Below the pieces are notes generated by a model, which did no database searches, was not told the DNA's origin, and saw nothing but the letters and a program-made list of their open reading frames with translations. Shown piece by piece: positions 7,807-14,188 of a stretch of DNA of 19,173 bases. The DNA is from Methanosphaera sp. SHI613. Its GTDB lineage: Archaea; Methanobacteriota; Methanobacteria; Methanobacteriales; Methanobacteriaceae. The number at the start of each line of letters is the position of its first letter. Positions within the stretch are counted from its first letter, which is position 1. Where the stretch lies: the NCBI GenBank assembly GCA_003266145.1, contig MVJJ01000163.1, forward strand, positions 1 to 19,173, in the 5' to 3' direction. A program made the translations under genes and the position numbers.

Positions 7807-8157
7807 TTGTCATTAATATTAATTAGAGCAGCAAATAAGAAAAAAGCGTTAAATGCATTGGCTGACATTGAACGTCATGCGAAGTTGACCATTGATGGAA
7901 AACCTAGATTGCTTGATGTTGATGAAGCGGAGGATGTGACAAGAAGCATTCTTAAACAAAAGCCAAAATCAGTTGTTAATTTGGCAGTTCTTGTAAGAGT
8001 ACAGGAATCAACAACTACCAGTATAATGAACATTAAAAAGATTCATCCACCAGCTCATCTGATTGTCATCAGTGAAGAGTATCCTGTATATGAAGGATTG
8101 AATAAGAAATTCTCATCATTGAAGACATTCCAAGGTTACTATTCCATGAAAAAATAG
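7807..8157 (+). CDS. DUF356-like small archaeal protein
   Basis: A 116-residue soluble protein starting MSLILIRAANKKKALNALADIERHA. The pattern, with LILIRA at the start, a central VDEAEDV and a later IHPPAHLIVIS, matches my memory of the methanogen family DUF356, which has no known function. This was not checked against a database. The frame opens at a GTG at 7798, but AGGTGA (7796-7801) then forms part of the coding sequence; the TTG at 7807 is five bases beyond it and is the better start. No membrane segment or signal peptide is visible, so it should be cytoplasmic. It lies about 30 bases after the exported-protein gene with only a T-rich spacer between, and may be its operon partner or may form a separate unit. 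Confidence 0.72.
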   Translation: MSLILIRAANKKKALNALADIERHAKLTIDGKPRLLDVDEAEDVTRSILKQKPKSVVNLAVLVRVQESTTTSIMNIKKIHPPAHLIVISEEYPVYEGLNKKFSSLKTFQGYYSMKK

Positions 8158-8171
8158 TTTATTTCAAAATC

Positions 8172-8188
8172 TCTTTTTTTATTTTTTA
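8172..8188 (+). terminator. T-tract terminator after the DUF356-like gene
   Basis: CTCTTTTTTTATTTTTT follows the stop codon by 14 bases. The rest of the gap to the convergent regulator gene is AT-rich with no feature I can support. Confidence 0.45.
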
Positions 8189-8328
8189 AATTCTAAGTAT
8201 AGCATATTCCTTTATGAGTGTATGTTCTCGTTTTTTGATGAATTAACCTAGAAATAAAATCAGTAAAAATAAGTTTATATTCTGGTATGAATTGGGTTTA
8301 TATATTAAAAAAAAAGTTATTGTGGAGA

Positions 8329-8841
8329 TTATTTTCTCTTGATACGAGCAATATCTCCTATTGTAGCTTCTCTATAACGTCCGATATCCTTAAATTCCTG
8401 TACGTCAGATTCTACTTTTTCAACGATTTTTATATTTAATAATTTTTCAAGTTTTCTTGCAATTTTAATCTCCGGGATCATCTTTCCGGATTCAATGTGT
8501 GAAATTACTGATTCTCTTTCGTATATCTTTTCACCAAGTTTTTTCTGGGTGAGATTCTTTTCTTCTCTGGCTTTTCTGATAATTGATCCATAATCCTCTA
8601 CAACTTCATATTCTACATCTGGTTTTCTGGTATATGATTTATTGGTTGTTCTCTGATTGTATGAATTGTTTCTCATGTTGTTTTTGCTTGTTTTCTTAAT
8701 GTTCTTATTTACTTTAGGTTGTGGTTTTCTTTGAACTTTACCATATCTTGAACATTCTTTGCAAGTAATCATTAAAGAATTATCAATTTTAGTTTTGTAC
8801 GGTTCACCTTTTATTTCAGTTCCACATATTTCACAGTTCAT
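8329..8841 (-). CDS. archaeal MBF1-type transcription factor (zinc ribbon plus HTH)
   Basis: A 170-residue DNA-binding protein of the archaeal multiprotein-bridging-factor-1 family. The N-terminus has an NCEICGTEIKGEPY segment with C3 and C6, paired with C27 and C30 in CKEC, forming a small zinc ribbon. A basic, Asn-rich linker (about 36-75) leads to a Cro/CI-type helix-turn-helix at about 83-142, with GSIIRKAREEKNLTQKKLGE and the recognition-helix region ERESVISHIESG at 108-119. The last 25 residues form a C-terminal extension. MBF1 proteins bind the basal factor TBP in eukaryotes; archaeal members are linked to translation and general regulation, so the target here is not known. The start codon has only a weak upstream GTGA. 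The gene faces away from PAN and the two share a 265-base promoter region. Confidence 0.85.
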   Translation of the reverse strand: MNCEICGTEIKGEPYKTKIDNSLMITCKECSRYGKVQRKPQPKVNKNIKKTSKNNMRNNSYNQRTTNKSYTRKPDVEYEVVEDYGSIIRKAREEKNLTQKKLGEKIYERESVISHIESGKMIPEIKIARKLEKLLNIKIVEKVESDVQEFKDIGRYREATIGDIARIKRK

Positions 8842-8890
8842 CTTAATTCACTTATTATAATTCTAATACTTAATATCTATTTTTACTTAC

Positions 8891-8900
8891 TTATATATTA
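8891..8900 (-). promoter_or_regulatory. TATA box of the MBF1-type gene
   Basis: Read on the reverse strand, TAATATATAA lies about 50 bases upstream of the start codon. It would start transcription near 8867 and give a leader of about 25 bases. On the other strand, a weaker TTTATAATA at 9014-9022 could serve PAN. Confidence 0.4.
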
Positions 8901-9092
8901 TGATTATTGGGTTATTATCATGAAAAAATTTTAATTACTTTTAGTATTTAAATGCGATATTATTAATATTAAGAAGTACAATAAAATATAATGTAGTAGT
9001 TTGAAAATGTAAATTTATAATAATTGAAAAAACAGTAGAAAGACTAATGAATAAATAATTAATTCAACGAAATTAAACCCCATATAACTGAT

Positions 9093-9099
9093 AGGAGGT
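9093..9099 (+). promoter_or_regulatory. strong Shine-Dalgarno of PAN
   Basis: AGGAGGT is the fullest anti-16S match in the window and lies seven bases before the ATG at 9107, fixing the start and suggesting high translation. Confidence 0.7.
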
Positions 9100-9106
9100 T
9101 AAATAC

Positions 9107-10321
9107 ATGGATGAAGTTAGTCCAGTAAATACAACAAATAGGGATCAGGAAATTTCTGATTTAATAGATAAACACGAAACTATCGAACGTAATTTAACAT
9201 GGGAGGTAAGAAAACTCGAAAAAGACAAAGTATTACTTGAAAATGAAAATTTACGTTTAGATAGGGAAGTTAAATCATTAAAAAGTGAGATTAACAGGTT
9301 TAGAACGCCACCTCTTGTATTGGCCACTGTATCTGAATTATTAGATGACAACAAAACAGTAGTAAAAAGTAGTACAGGACCATCATTCTTATTAAAATAC
9401 TCTGATAAGGATGCTTCAAAAATGGAAATCGGTGCAAGAGTTGCTCTAAATCAACAAACATTCAGTATCGTAGAAGTAATCACATCAGAAAAAGATCCAC
9501 TTGTATCAGGAATGGAAATCGAAGAAAAACCTGATATAACCTATGATAAGATAGGTGGACTTAAGGAACAAATAAGAGAAACCATAGAAACAGTTGAATT
9601 ACCACTTAAAAATCCGGAAATATTTGAGAAAGTGGGTATAACTCCACCTAAGGGTGTATTGTTCTATGGACCACCTGGAACAGGTAAAACATTACTTGCA
9701 AAGGCTGTTGCACATGAAACCAATGCAACATTCATCAAGATTGTAGCATCAGAATTCGTTAAAAAATATATTGGAGAAGGTTCCCGTTTAGTACGTGGAG
9801 TATTCGAGCTTGCAAAAGAAAAAGCTCCTGCAATAATATTTATTGATGAAATAGATGCAATTGCAGCAAAAAGATTACAAGGTTCAACAAGCGGAGACCG
9901 TGAAGTTCAAAGAACACTCATGCAGCTTCTAGCTGAAATGGATGGATTTGAAGCAAGAGGAGATGTGGGAATCATAGCTGCCACAAACAGGCCGGATATA
10001 TTGGATCCTGCATTAGTCAGACCTGGACGTTTCGACCGTATAATAGAAGTTCCAACTCCTGATGAAGAAGGAAAACTGGAAATCCTTAAAATACATTCAA
10101 GAAACATGACCTTGGATGTCGATGTCAACCTTGAACATATCGCTCATGAAGCAAAACATGCATCAGGTGCAGACCTAAAGGCCATATGTACCGAAGCAGG
10201 TATGTTTGCTATACGTGATGAACAGTACAGCGTATCACGTGAACACTTTGAACAGGCAATGGACAAGGTACTTAATAAAAACAAAAACCAGGAATCCACA
10301 GATGGAGTAATGTTCGGATAA
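9107..10321 (+). CDS. pan: proteasome-activating nucleotidase PAN (AAA+ ATPase)
   Basis: The hexameric ATPase that unfolds proteins and feeds them to the archaeal 20S proteasome in the cytoplasm. Its 404 residues have the usual length and order. There is an N-terminal coiled coil (about 13-66), a PP pair at 68-69 where the helix kinks, and an OB domain (about 70-128). The AAA+ module has Walker A GPPGTGKT at 188-195, pore loop KYIGEG at 220-225, Walker B IIFIDE at 243-248, sensor AATNRPD at 291-297, arginine fingers in RPGRFDR at 305-311, and SGADLKA at 353-359. The C-terminus reads VMFG: hydrophobic-Phe-Gly where the proteasome-docking motif is usually hydrophobic-Tyr-X. Nothing suggests a broken gene. 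No proteasome subunit gene is in the window, which is normal. PAN stands alone as a unit, with an sRNA just beyond its 3' end. Confidence 0.96.
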   Translation: MDEVSPVNTTNRDQEISDLIDKHETIERNLTWEVRKLEKDKVLLENENLRLDREVKSLKSEINRFRTPPLVLATVSELLDDNKTVVKSSTGPSFLLKYSDKDASKMEIGARVALNQQTFSIVEVITSEKDPLVSGMEIEEKPDITYDKIGGLKEQIRETIETVELPLKNPEIFEKVGITPPKGVLFYGPPGTGKTLLAKAVAHETNATFIKIVASEFVKKYIGEGSRLVRGVFELAKEKAPAIIFIDEIDAIAAKRLQGSTSGDREVQRTLMQLLAEMDGFEARGDVGIIAATNRPDILDPALVRPGRFDRIIEVPTPDEEGKLEILKIHSRNMTLDVDVNLEHIAHEAKHASGADLKAICTEAGMFAIRDEQYSVSREHFEQAMDKVLNKNKNQESTDGVMFG

Positions 10322-10352
10322 GTTATAATCCATTTATAACTATCCCTTTTTT
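10321..10352 (+). terminator. hairpin plus T-tract at the end of PAN
   Basis: AGTTATAA (10321-10328) pairs with TTATAACT (10334-10341) around a five-base loop. A CCC and six T follow at 10347-10352. This can act as a transcription terminator or as a 3'-end stabiliser. The T-run runs into the terminal stem of the following sRNA, so termination here would compete with making the sRNA from the PAN transcript. Confidence 0.45.
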
Positions 10353-10413
10353 AGCCAGTGATGAACCCTATGAGCTCTGATATGATGATGAATGATGGGC
10401 GATCTGAGGCTAA
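10351..10413 (+). ncRNA. C/D box small RNA (2'-O-methylation guide), predicted 16S C1402 guide
   Basis: All parts of an archaeal C/D box RNA are present in order. The terminal stem is TTAGCC (10351-10356) with GGCTAA (10408-10413), six perfect pairs. Box C is GTGATGA at 10358-10364, box D' is CTGA at 10377-10380, box C' is ATGATGA at 10385-10391, and box D is CTGA at 10404-10407. Both guide spacers are exactly 12 bases (10365-10376 and 10392-10403), the strict archaeal spacing, and the D'-C' spacer is four bases. The D guide pairs with the universally conserved 16S segment CGCCCGUCA over nine pairs (one G-U). The fifth base from box D then falls on C1402 in E. coli numbering. No good target was found for the D' guide. 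In the cell the RNA would bind L7Ae, Nop5 and fibrillarin. The structure is seen directly; the target is inferred from remembered rRNA sequence. Confidence 0.87.
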
Positions 10414-10585
10414 CTTTTATTAAACCTTTTTTTCTTAATTGATATTCTAATTTTTTATTTCTTTTTATTTTGCCGTTACATCTTAATTATTTAATTTAAT
10501 CAATCCATAACTATGGAGGGTAATCTTCTCAAAAATCAATGATTCTATTTTATTAAAAAAAAGTTTGGGAGGTTATGTTGTTTAA
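10414..10585. other. AT-rich gap between the sRNA and cobK
   Basis: A seven-base T-run at 10427-10433 can end the sRNA transcript. CCATA (10505-10509) and TATGG (10512-10516) form a small inverted repeat. A-runs near 10555-10562 on this strand are T-runs for cobK reading the other way, so they are a likely cobK terminator. No gene is seen. Confidence 0.4.
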
Positions 10586-11359
10586 TCATATTATTTCTTT
10601 CAGTTCATCTATTGAACGTACGACGCTATGATTTTCCAATTCCTTTATCTCAGGTCTTAACACTAGGATGACAGGTATGTTCAATTCTAAGGCTGCGTTA
10701 ATTTTTGTTTCCGCTCCACCGCTTTCGCCGCTTTCTTTGGTTATTATTGCAGATACGTTGTATTCCTTCATCAATGCCATGTTTAGTTCCTTGCTGTATG
10801 TTCCCTGCATAGCTATGATGTTTTCTGCCGGAACTCCGGTTTCCAAAGTTTTTGTGATGCTGAAGTTGTTTGGAAGAACTCTTGCCACTACTTTATTGGC
10901 ATCTATTTCATTGACTGTGGTTGCTAATCTCATTACTCCTGCCAGGTGCATGAGTTTGTCTTCTTCATTTACCAATAATTCCTTTGCTTTTTTTGCTCCC
11001 TCTTCAAATGTGGCTACCTTTATTATCAAGTCAGATTCAGGTAGGATAGTTGATGCCCTTTCATATCTGATGTATCGTATGCCTGCTTTTTGACAACTTG
11101 CAATTGCCGTTTCTGTTGCTACTGATGCAAATGGATGAGTAGCATCAATTAGTGTTTCAATATTTTTTTCATTAATTACTTTTACAAAATCTTCCTCCTT
11201 AAGTGCCTTTGATATAACTTCATTTGCACCTGCAGATTTTGCTATTTCTGCTCCATAGTCTGTGACTGTCGTTGCGATAATATAATTATTTTCATCTTCA
11301 TGTAGAAATTTAATTACTTTGGTTGCATCAGATGTACCGGACATTACCATATATCTCAT
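10586..11359 (-). CDS. cbiJ: precorrin-6A/cobalt-precorrin-6A reductase
   Basis: The 257-residue cytoplasmic enzyme uses NAD(P)H to reduce (cobalt-)precorrin-6A in the corrin ring pathway. The family signature is clear: an N-terminal MSGTSDATKVI nucleotide-binding turn at 6-16, IDATHPFA at 71-78, RYIRYER at 95-101, AMQGTYS at 183-189 and TKESGESGG at 207-215. The bacterial aerobic enzyme is CobK; methanogens use the anaerobic route, so the CbiJ name fits better. Methanogens need corrinoid for the methyl-transferring Mtr complex and for methanol or methylamine use. The gene stands alone on the reverse strand, with GAGAGTG before the ATG and a TATA-rich region at 11385-11402. No other cobalamin gene is in the window. 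Confidence 0.92.
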   Translation of the reverse strand: MRYMVMSGTSDATKVIKFLHEDENNYIIATTVTDYGAEIAKSAGANEVISKALKEEDFVKVINEKNIETLIDATHPFASVATETAIASCQKAGIRYIRYERASTILPESDLIIKVATFEEGAKKAKELLVNEEDKLMHLAGVMRLATTVNEIDANKVVARVLPNNFSITKTLETGVPAENIIAMQGTYSKELNMALMKEYNVSAIITKESGESGGAETKINAALELNIPVILVLRPEIKELENHSVVRSIDELKEII

Positions 11360-11384
11360 TTTAACACTCTCGTTTTATTTTTTC

Positions 11385-11402
11385 ATTATATATCTATATA
11401 TT
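11385..11402 (-). promoter_or_regulatory. TATA-rich promoter of cbiJ
   Basis: Overlapping TATATA-type elements on the reverse strand lie about 26-43 bases before the cbiJ start codon. Given a 25-base offset, the leader would be very short. Confidence 0.35.
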
Positions 11403-11620
11403 CTTTGAATTTATTTAATCTATGCTAAGATTTTCTTGATTTTGGCTTTATGTTTTTTTCCATAACCAATCAATATGGAAAATATTCCGTATTAAGACTT
11501 AGTTAGCAATAACTCTCAAATGATTATAGACATCAATGTAATAAAAAAACTTGTAAAAAAAGTAAATGATATAAAAATTAAGGAAAAAAAGTATTTTTTA
11601 ATGCATGAAAAGGATATATT
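11403..11620. other. gap without a supported gene between UPF0146 and cbiJ
   Basis: AT-rich sequence. The A-rich part at about 11545-11590 is T-rich when read with the upstream reverse-strand gene and may end that transcript. A 34-codon open frame on the forward strand (11520-11624) lacks a ribosome site and was not accepted. Confidence 0.35.
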
Positions 11621-12034
11621 TTAAAGCACTTGTCTTTTCATCAAATAAAACACTTCTTTTTTATAATTTATCAATTTAAACTTGGGTCTTATTTTAAACG
11701 ATAATGCCTCTGATGAAAAAGGTTTTAGAATACAGTCACATTCAACACTTGCCGCGACATCAGAGATGGATTTTTGCAATTCCTCTGGAGGTCTGATTGA
11801 ATAAATCAAATCAGCATTTTCATAGATTTCATAGTTGGGATTTGTTATGTCATCCTTAATAATCTCATCATTGCTTGGATAAATATCTGTACATTTTATC
11901 GTGCAATCTTCCAATTTTTCCTTCAATATACTGCTCGGTTCCAATATGTTTCCCACACCAACCTCAACAATCAGTGATGCATCACCATAATTGCTTATTA
12001 TATATTCTGCAAATCTATCCCATACTCCATTCAT
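11621..12034 (-). CDS. UPF0146 family protein
   Basis: A 137-residue archaeal protein of the uncharacterised family UPF0146. The sequence has an N-terminal WDRFAEYI, an EVGVGN turn at 24-29 like the SAM-binding loop of Rossmann methyltransferases, an acidic D50 at the end of the next strand, and the characteristic YSIRPPEELQ at 78-87, followed by ILKPFSSE at 102-109. It looks like a shortened methyltransferase fold that lacks the later strands, so binding of SAM or another nucleotide is possible but not shown. It is transcribed away from the acetyltransferase gene, and the two share a 93-base promoter region. No partner gene points to a pathway. Confidence 0.85.
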   Translation of the reverse strand: MNGVWDRFAEYIISNYGDASLIVEVGVGNILEPSSILKEKLEDCTIKCTDIYPSNDEIIKDDITNPNYEIYENADLIYSIRPPEELQKSISDVAASVECDCILKPFSSEALSFKIRPKFKLINYKKEVFYLMKRQVL

Positions 12035-12072
12035 AGTATCGCCTTGTCCTTCAGATATTTTTTGATAATAGT

Positions 12073-12084
12073 ATTATATATATT
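12073..12084. promoter_or_regulatory. shared TATA region of the UPF0146 and acetyltransferase genes
   Basis: TTATATATATTT lies midway in the 93-base divergent gap and reads as a TATA box on both strands. It is about 40 bases from each start codon. Binding of the basal factors could favour one direction at a time. Confidence 0.4.
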
Positions 12085-12127
12085 TTTTAATAAAGTTATA
12101 ATTAGAGTATAAGAATTAGGAACGTGT

Positions 12128-12571
12128 TTGGCTGTGGATATTAGAAATTTTCAAATCAGTGACTTGGACGATGTATTGAGGATTCAATTTCAATCATTTG
12201 ACGATCCGTATCCTGTGGGTATTATTCTTGATTTATATAATAAGGGAGCAGGTTTTCTGGTGGCTCAGGTTGGCCGGTCTGTCGTAGGTTATATTATCTT
12301 TTGGATTCGGGAGGGGATAGGGCATATAATCGCCATAGCTGTTGATGAAAGGTTCAGAAGTATGAAAATAGGCTCCATGCTACTGGAGAATGCGGTGGAT
12401 ATCCTCAAAAGAAACGATATCCCTTTGGTAAATCTAGAAGTCAGAAAATCAAATATCCTCGCAAGAAAATTTTATCTCAAGTGGGGTTTTAAACAGGTCA
12501 AGTATTGCAAAAAGTATTATAGTGATGGTGAAGATGGTATAATAATGAGATATACCATCACAAATAATTAA
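12128..12571 (+). CDS. GNAT N-acetyltransferase, RimI-like
   Basis: A 147-residue acetyl-CoA-dependent acetyltransferase with the full GNAT layout: strand 1 IRNFQISDLDDVLRIQ (5-20), central strands GYIIFWI and IGHIIAIAVDERFR (54-77), the acetyl-CoA loop at 77-84, LEVRKSNILARKFYLKWGFK (103-122) and a final strand. The LEVRxSNxxAxxFYxxxGF pattern is typical of RimI/Ard1-like protein N-terminal acetyltransferases, so N-terminal acetylation is the best guess. The loop reads RSMKIG, where the family normally has RxxGxG: a Lys takes the place of the first Gly. The start is a TTG at 12128 with AGGA upstream; no ATG is available in this position. Substrate not known. Confidence 0.85.
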   Translation: MAVDIRNFQISDLDDVLRIQFQSFDDPYPVGIILDLYNKGAGFLVAQVGRSVVGYIIFWIREGIGHIIAIAVDERFRSMKIGSMLLENAVDILKRNDIPLVNLEVRKSNILARKFYLKWGFKQVKYCKKYYSDGEDGIIMRYTITNN

Positions 12572-13068
12572 TGTTGTTTTCAAAACTGTTCTCTTTTGAT
12601 AAATGAATATTTAAACTCCTTTTATTTTTTTCAATTTTTTCCTTTTATTCTATAATAATTATAGATAAATTTTTTTATTATTAATTACTATATAATATTA
12701 TTAGGAATGAACATTAAATAGAATGCTGAAAATTTATATTCAATAATGGTTTTTTAGCTATATTTTTTGAAACTTTGAACTTATAGCCTTTAAATAATTT
12801 TTATTTAAGGGGAGAATGTTTATTAAGAGTAAATTTTGTTTATATAGTATGATTTGCTGTAAAAAAATTTTTAAAAAATTTTATTTAATAAATAAATGGT
12901 AGTTTGCCGGCAATAATTTAATTGCCTGTTGAAACGCTATGCATTTTATTTTAATTGTTTATTTATCTAACTGTTAAAAATAAAATTGATTTATTTGGAT
13001 AAAAAATTATTCTTTTTTTGAATAATTCATAATCTTAATAATATATAAATAATAATCGGGGTTAAAAC
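12572..13068. other. 497-base intergenic region upstream of carAB with hairpins and possible leader
   Basis: The first 90 bases are T-rich and can end the acetyltransferase transcript. A TATA-like TTTATATAG lies at about 12838-12847. A hairpin is possible at 12787-12810 (CCTTTAAATAA with TTATTTAAGG, one bulge). A GC-richer island at 12904-12926 contains the palindrome TTGCCGGCAA and the pair GGCAAT/ATTGCC. A 28-codon open frame (12816-12902) sits between them. A second TATA box lies at 13041-13050. The length and structure are unusual beside the 30-200 base gaps elsewhere and suggest a regulatory leader for pyrimidine or arginine control, but no known riboswitch was recognised. Confidence 0.4.
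13041..13063 (+). promoter_or_regulatory. TATA box and Shine-Dalgarno of carA
   Basis: ATATATAAAT at 13041-13050 is a strong box A, but it is only about 20-28 bases before the GTG start, which would make a nearly leaderless message. CGGGGTT at 13057-13063 is a good ribosome site six bases before that GTG. A ribosome site inside the expected start region argues that an upstream promoter is also used. Confidence 0.45.
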
Positions 13069-14160
13069 GTGGTAAAGACTGCAAAATTAGCATTGGAAGA
13101 TGGTACAATTCTCATAGGTGAGGGTTTTGGAGCAGAAACTATCAAAACTGGAGAAATTGTATTTTCAACCTCTATGGCAGGTTATGTTGCAGCATTAACC
13201 GATCCTTCATTTAAAGGTCAAATATTAATGTCAACATATCCGTTAGAAGGAAATTATGGTGTTTCTAAAGATTGGTATCAATCTGATGATATAAAAGCAG
13301 AAGCATATATTGTAAGACAAGTATGTGATGAACCTTGTCATCCAAAAAGTGAACAATCACTATCTGACTTTTTAAAAGATAATGATGTACCTGGAATAAG
13401 TGGAATTGATACTCGTGCATTAACAATAAAAATCAGAGAAGTAGGTTCCATGAAAGCAGCAGTAGCAAACAAGGATATTGCTGATGAGGAATTACTTAAA
13501 ATAGTGGCAGAACAACCAGGTATAGAAGACATGTACTTAGTTGACAAAATCACTACAAAAGAACCTAAATACATTACTGATAAAAAAGACTACAATGTTG
13601 CAGTATTGGATTGTGGAGTTAAAAAGAATATCCTAACAAATCTTATCTATGAGGACGTAGGTGTAGTGGTACTACCTGCAGATACCAGCGCTGAAGAAAT
13701 CATGGATATGGATATAGATGGAGTATTAGTATCCAGTGGTCCTGGAAATCCGGAAAATGTGGATAAAATCCAAGATACAATAAGGGAATTATCTACCAAG
13801 ATGCCTATAGCAGGAATATGTTTAGGTCAACAGATAATTGCATTAGCATTCGGTGCTAAGATTTACAAAATGAAATTTGGACATCGTGGTTCAAATCAGC
13901 CAGTAAAAGACTTAGCTACAGGACAAGTATACATAACATCACAGAATCATAGTTTCTCAATTGATCCGGAGTCAATTAAGGATACTGATTTAGAGATAAC
14001 TCAAATCAATCTAAATGATGGTACACCTGAAGCAATCGTTCATAAAGAATTACCAATATCATGTATCCAATATCATCCAGAAGCAGGACCTGGTCCTCAT
14101 GATACAAGAGAATTCTTTGACAAATTTGTAGAAGAAATTAAAAATAATAAAAAGAATTAA
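13069..14160 (+). CDS. carA: carbamoyl-phosphate synthetase small (glutaminase) subunit
   Basis: The 363-residue subunit takes ammonia from glutamine and passes it to CarB. The N-terminal small-subunit domain begins KLALEDGTILIGEGFG and includes STSMAGYVAALTDPSFKGQI. The class I glutaminase domain starts near 180 and has the nucleophile Cys251 in GICLGQQ and the partners His336 and Glu338 in YHPEAGPGPHD. The GTG start is set by CGGGGTT upstream and by the usual N-terminal length. Carbamoyl phosphate feeds pyrimidine synthesis and arginine synthesis. The gene is 28 bases from carB, so the two are one operon. The active-site residues are all present, so the enzyme should work. Confidence 0.97.
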   Translation: MVKTAKLALEDGTILIGEGFGAETIKTGEIVFSTSMAGYVAALTDPSFKGQILMSTYPLEGNYGVSKDWYQSDDIKAEAYIVRQVCDEPCHPKSEQSLSDFLKDNDVPGISGIDTRALTIKIREVGSMKAAVANKDIADEELLKIVAEQPGIEDMYLVDKITTKEPKYITDKKDYNVAVLDCGVKKNILTNLIYEDVGVVVLPADTSAEEIMDMDIDGVLVSSGPGNPENVDKIQDTIRELSTKMPIAGICLGQQIIALAFGAKIYKMKFGHRGSNQPVKDLATGQVYITSQNHSFSIDPESIKDTDLEITQINLNDGTPEAIVHKELPISCIQYHPEAGPGPHDTREFFDKFVEEIKNNKKN

Positions 14161-14188
14161 TTATACTATTTTTTTAGGAGTTTAAACA

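Noticed and set aside
8214..8254. TTGATGA with CAG-like sequence after it, as a second possible C/D box RNA
   Set aside because: There is no CTGA at a 12-base distance and no terminal stem.
10575..10631. Short forward frame after GGGAGG at the 3' end of cbiJ
   Set aside because: The ribosome site is only two bases from the ATG and the frame has about 18 codons, antisense to cbiJ; chance is the simpler reading.
10668..11093. 141-residue forward open frame opposite cbiJ
   Set aside because: It is a shadow of the well-supported cbiJ reading frame; its protein has no recognisable pattern and no ribosome site.
11520..11624. 34-codon forward open frame, rich in Lys and Ile, between cbiJ and UPF0146
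   Set aside because: It has no ribosome site, AT-rich DNA makes such frames common, and it overlaps the end of the UPF0146 gene on the other strand.
12927..12936. TGTTGAAACG, like the 3' end of some archaeal CRISPR repeats
   Set aside because: It occurs once, with no repeated copies or spacers nearby.
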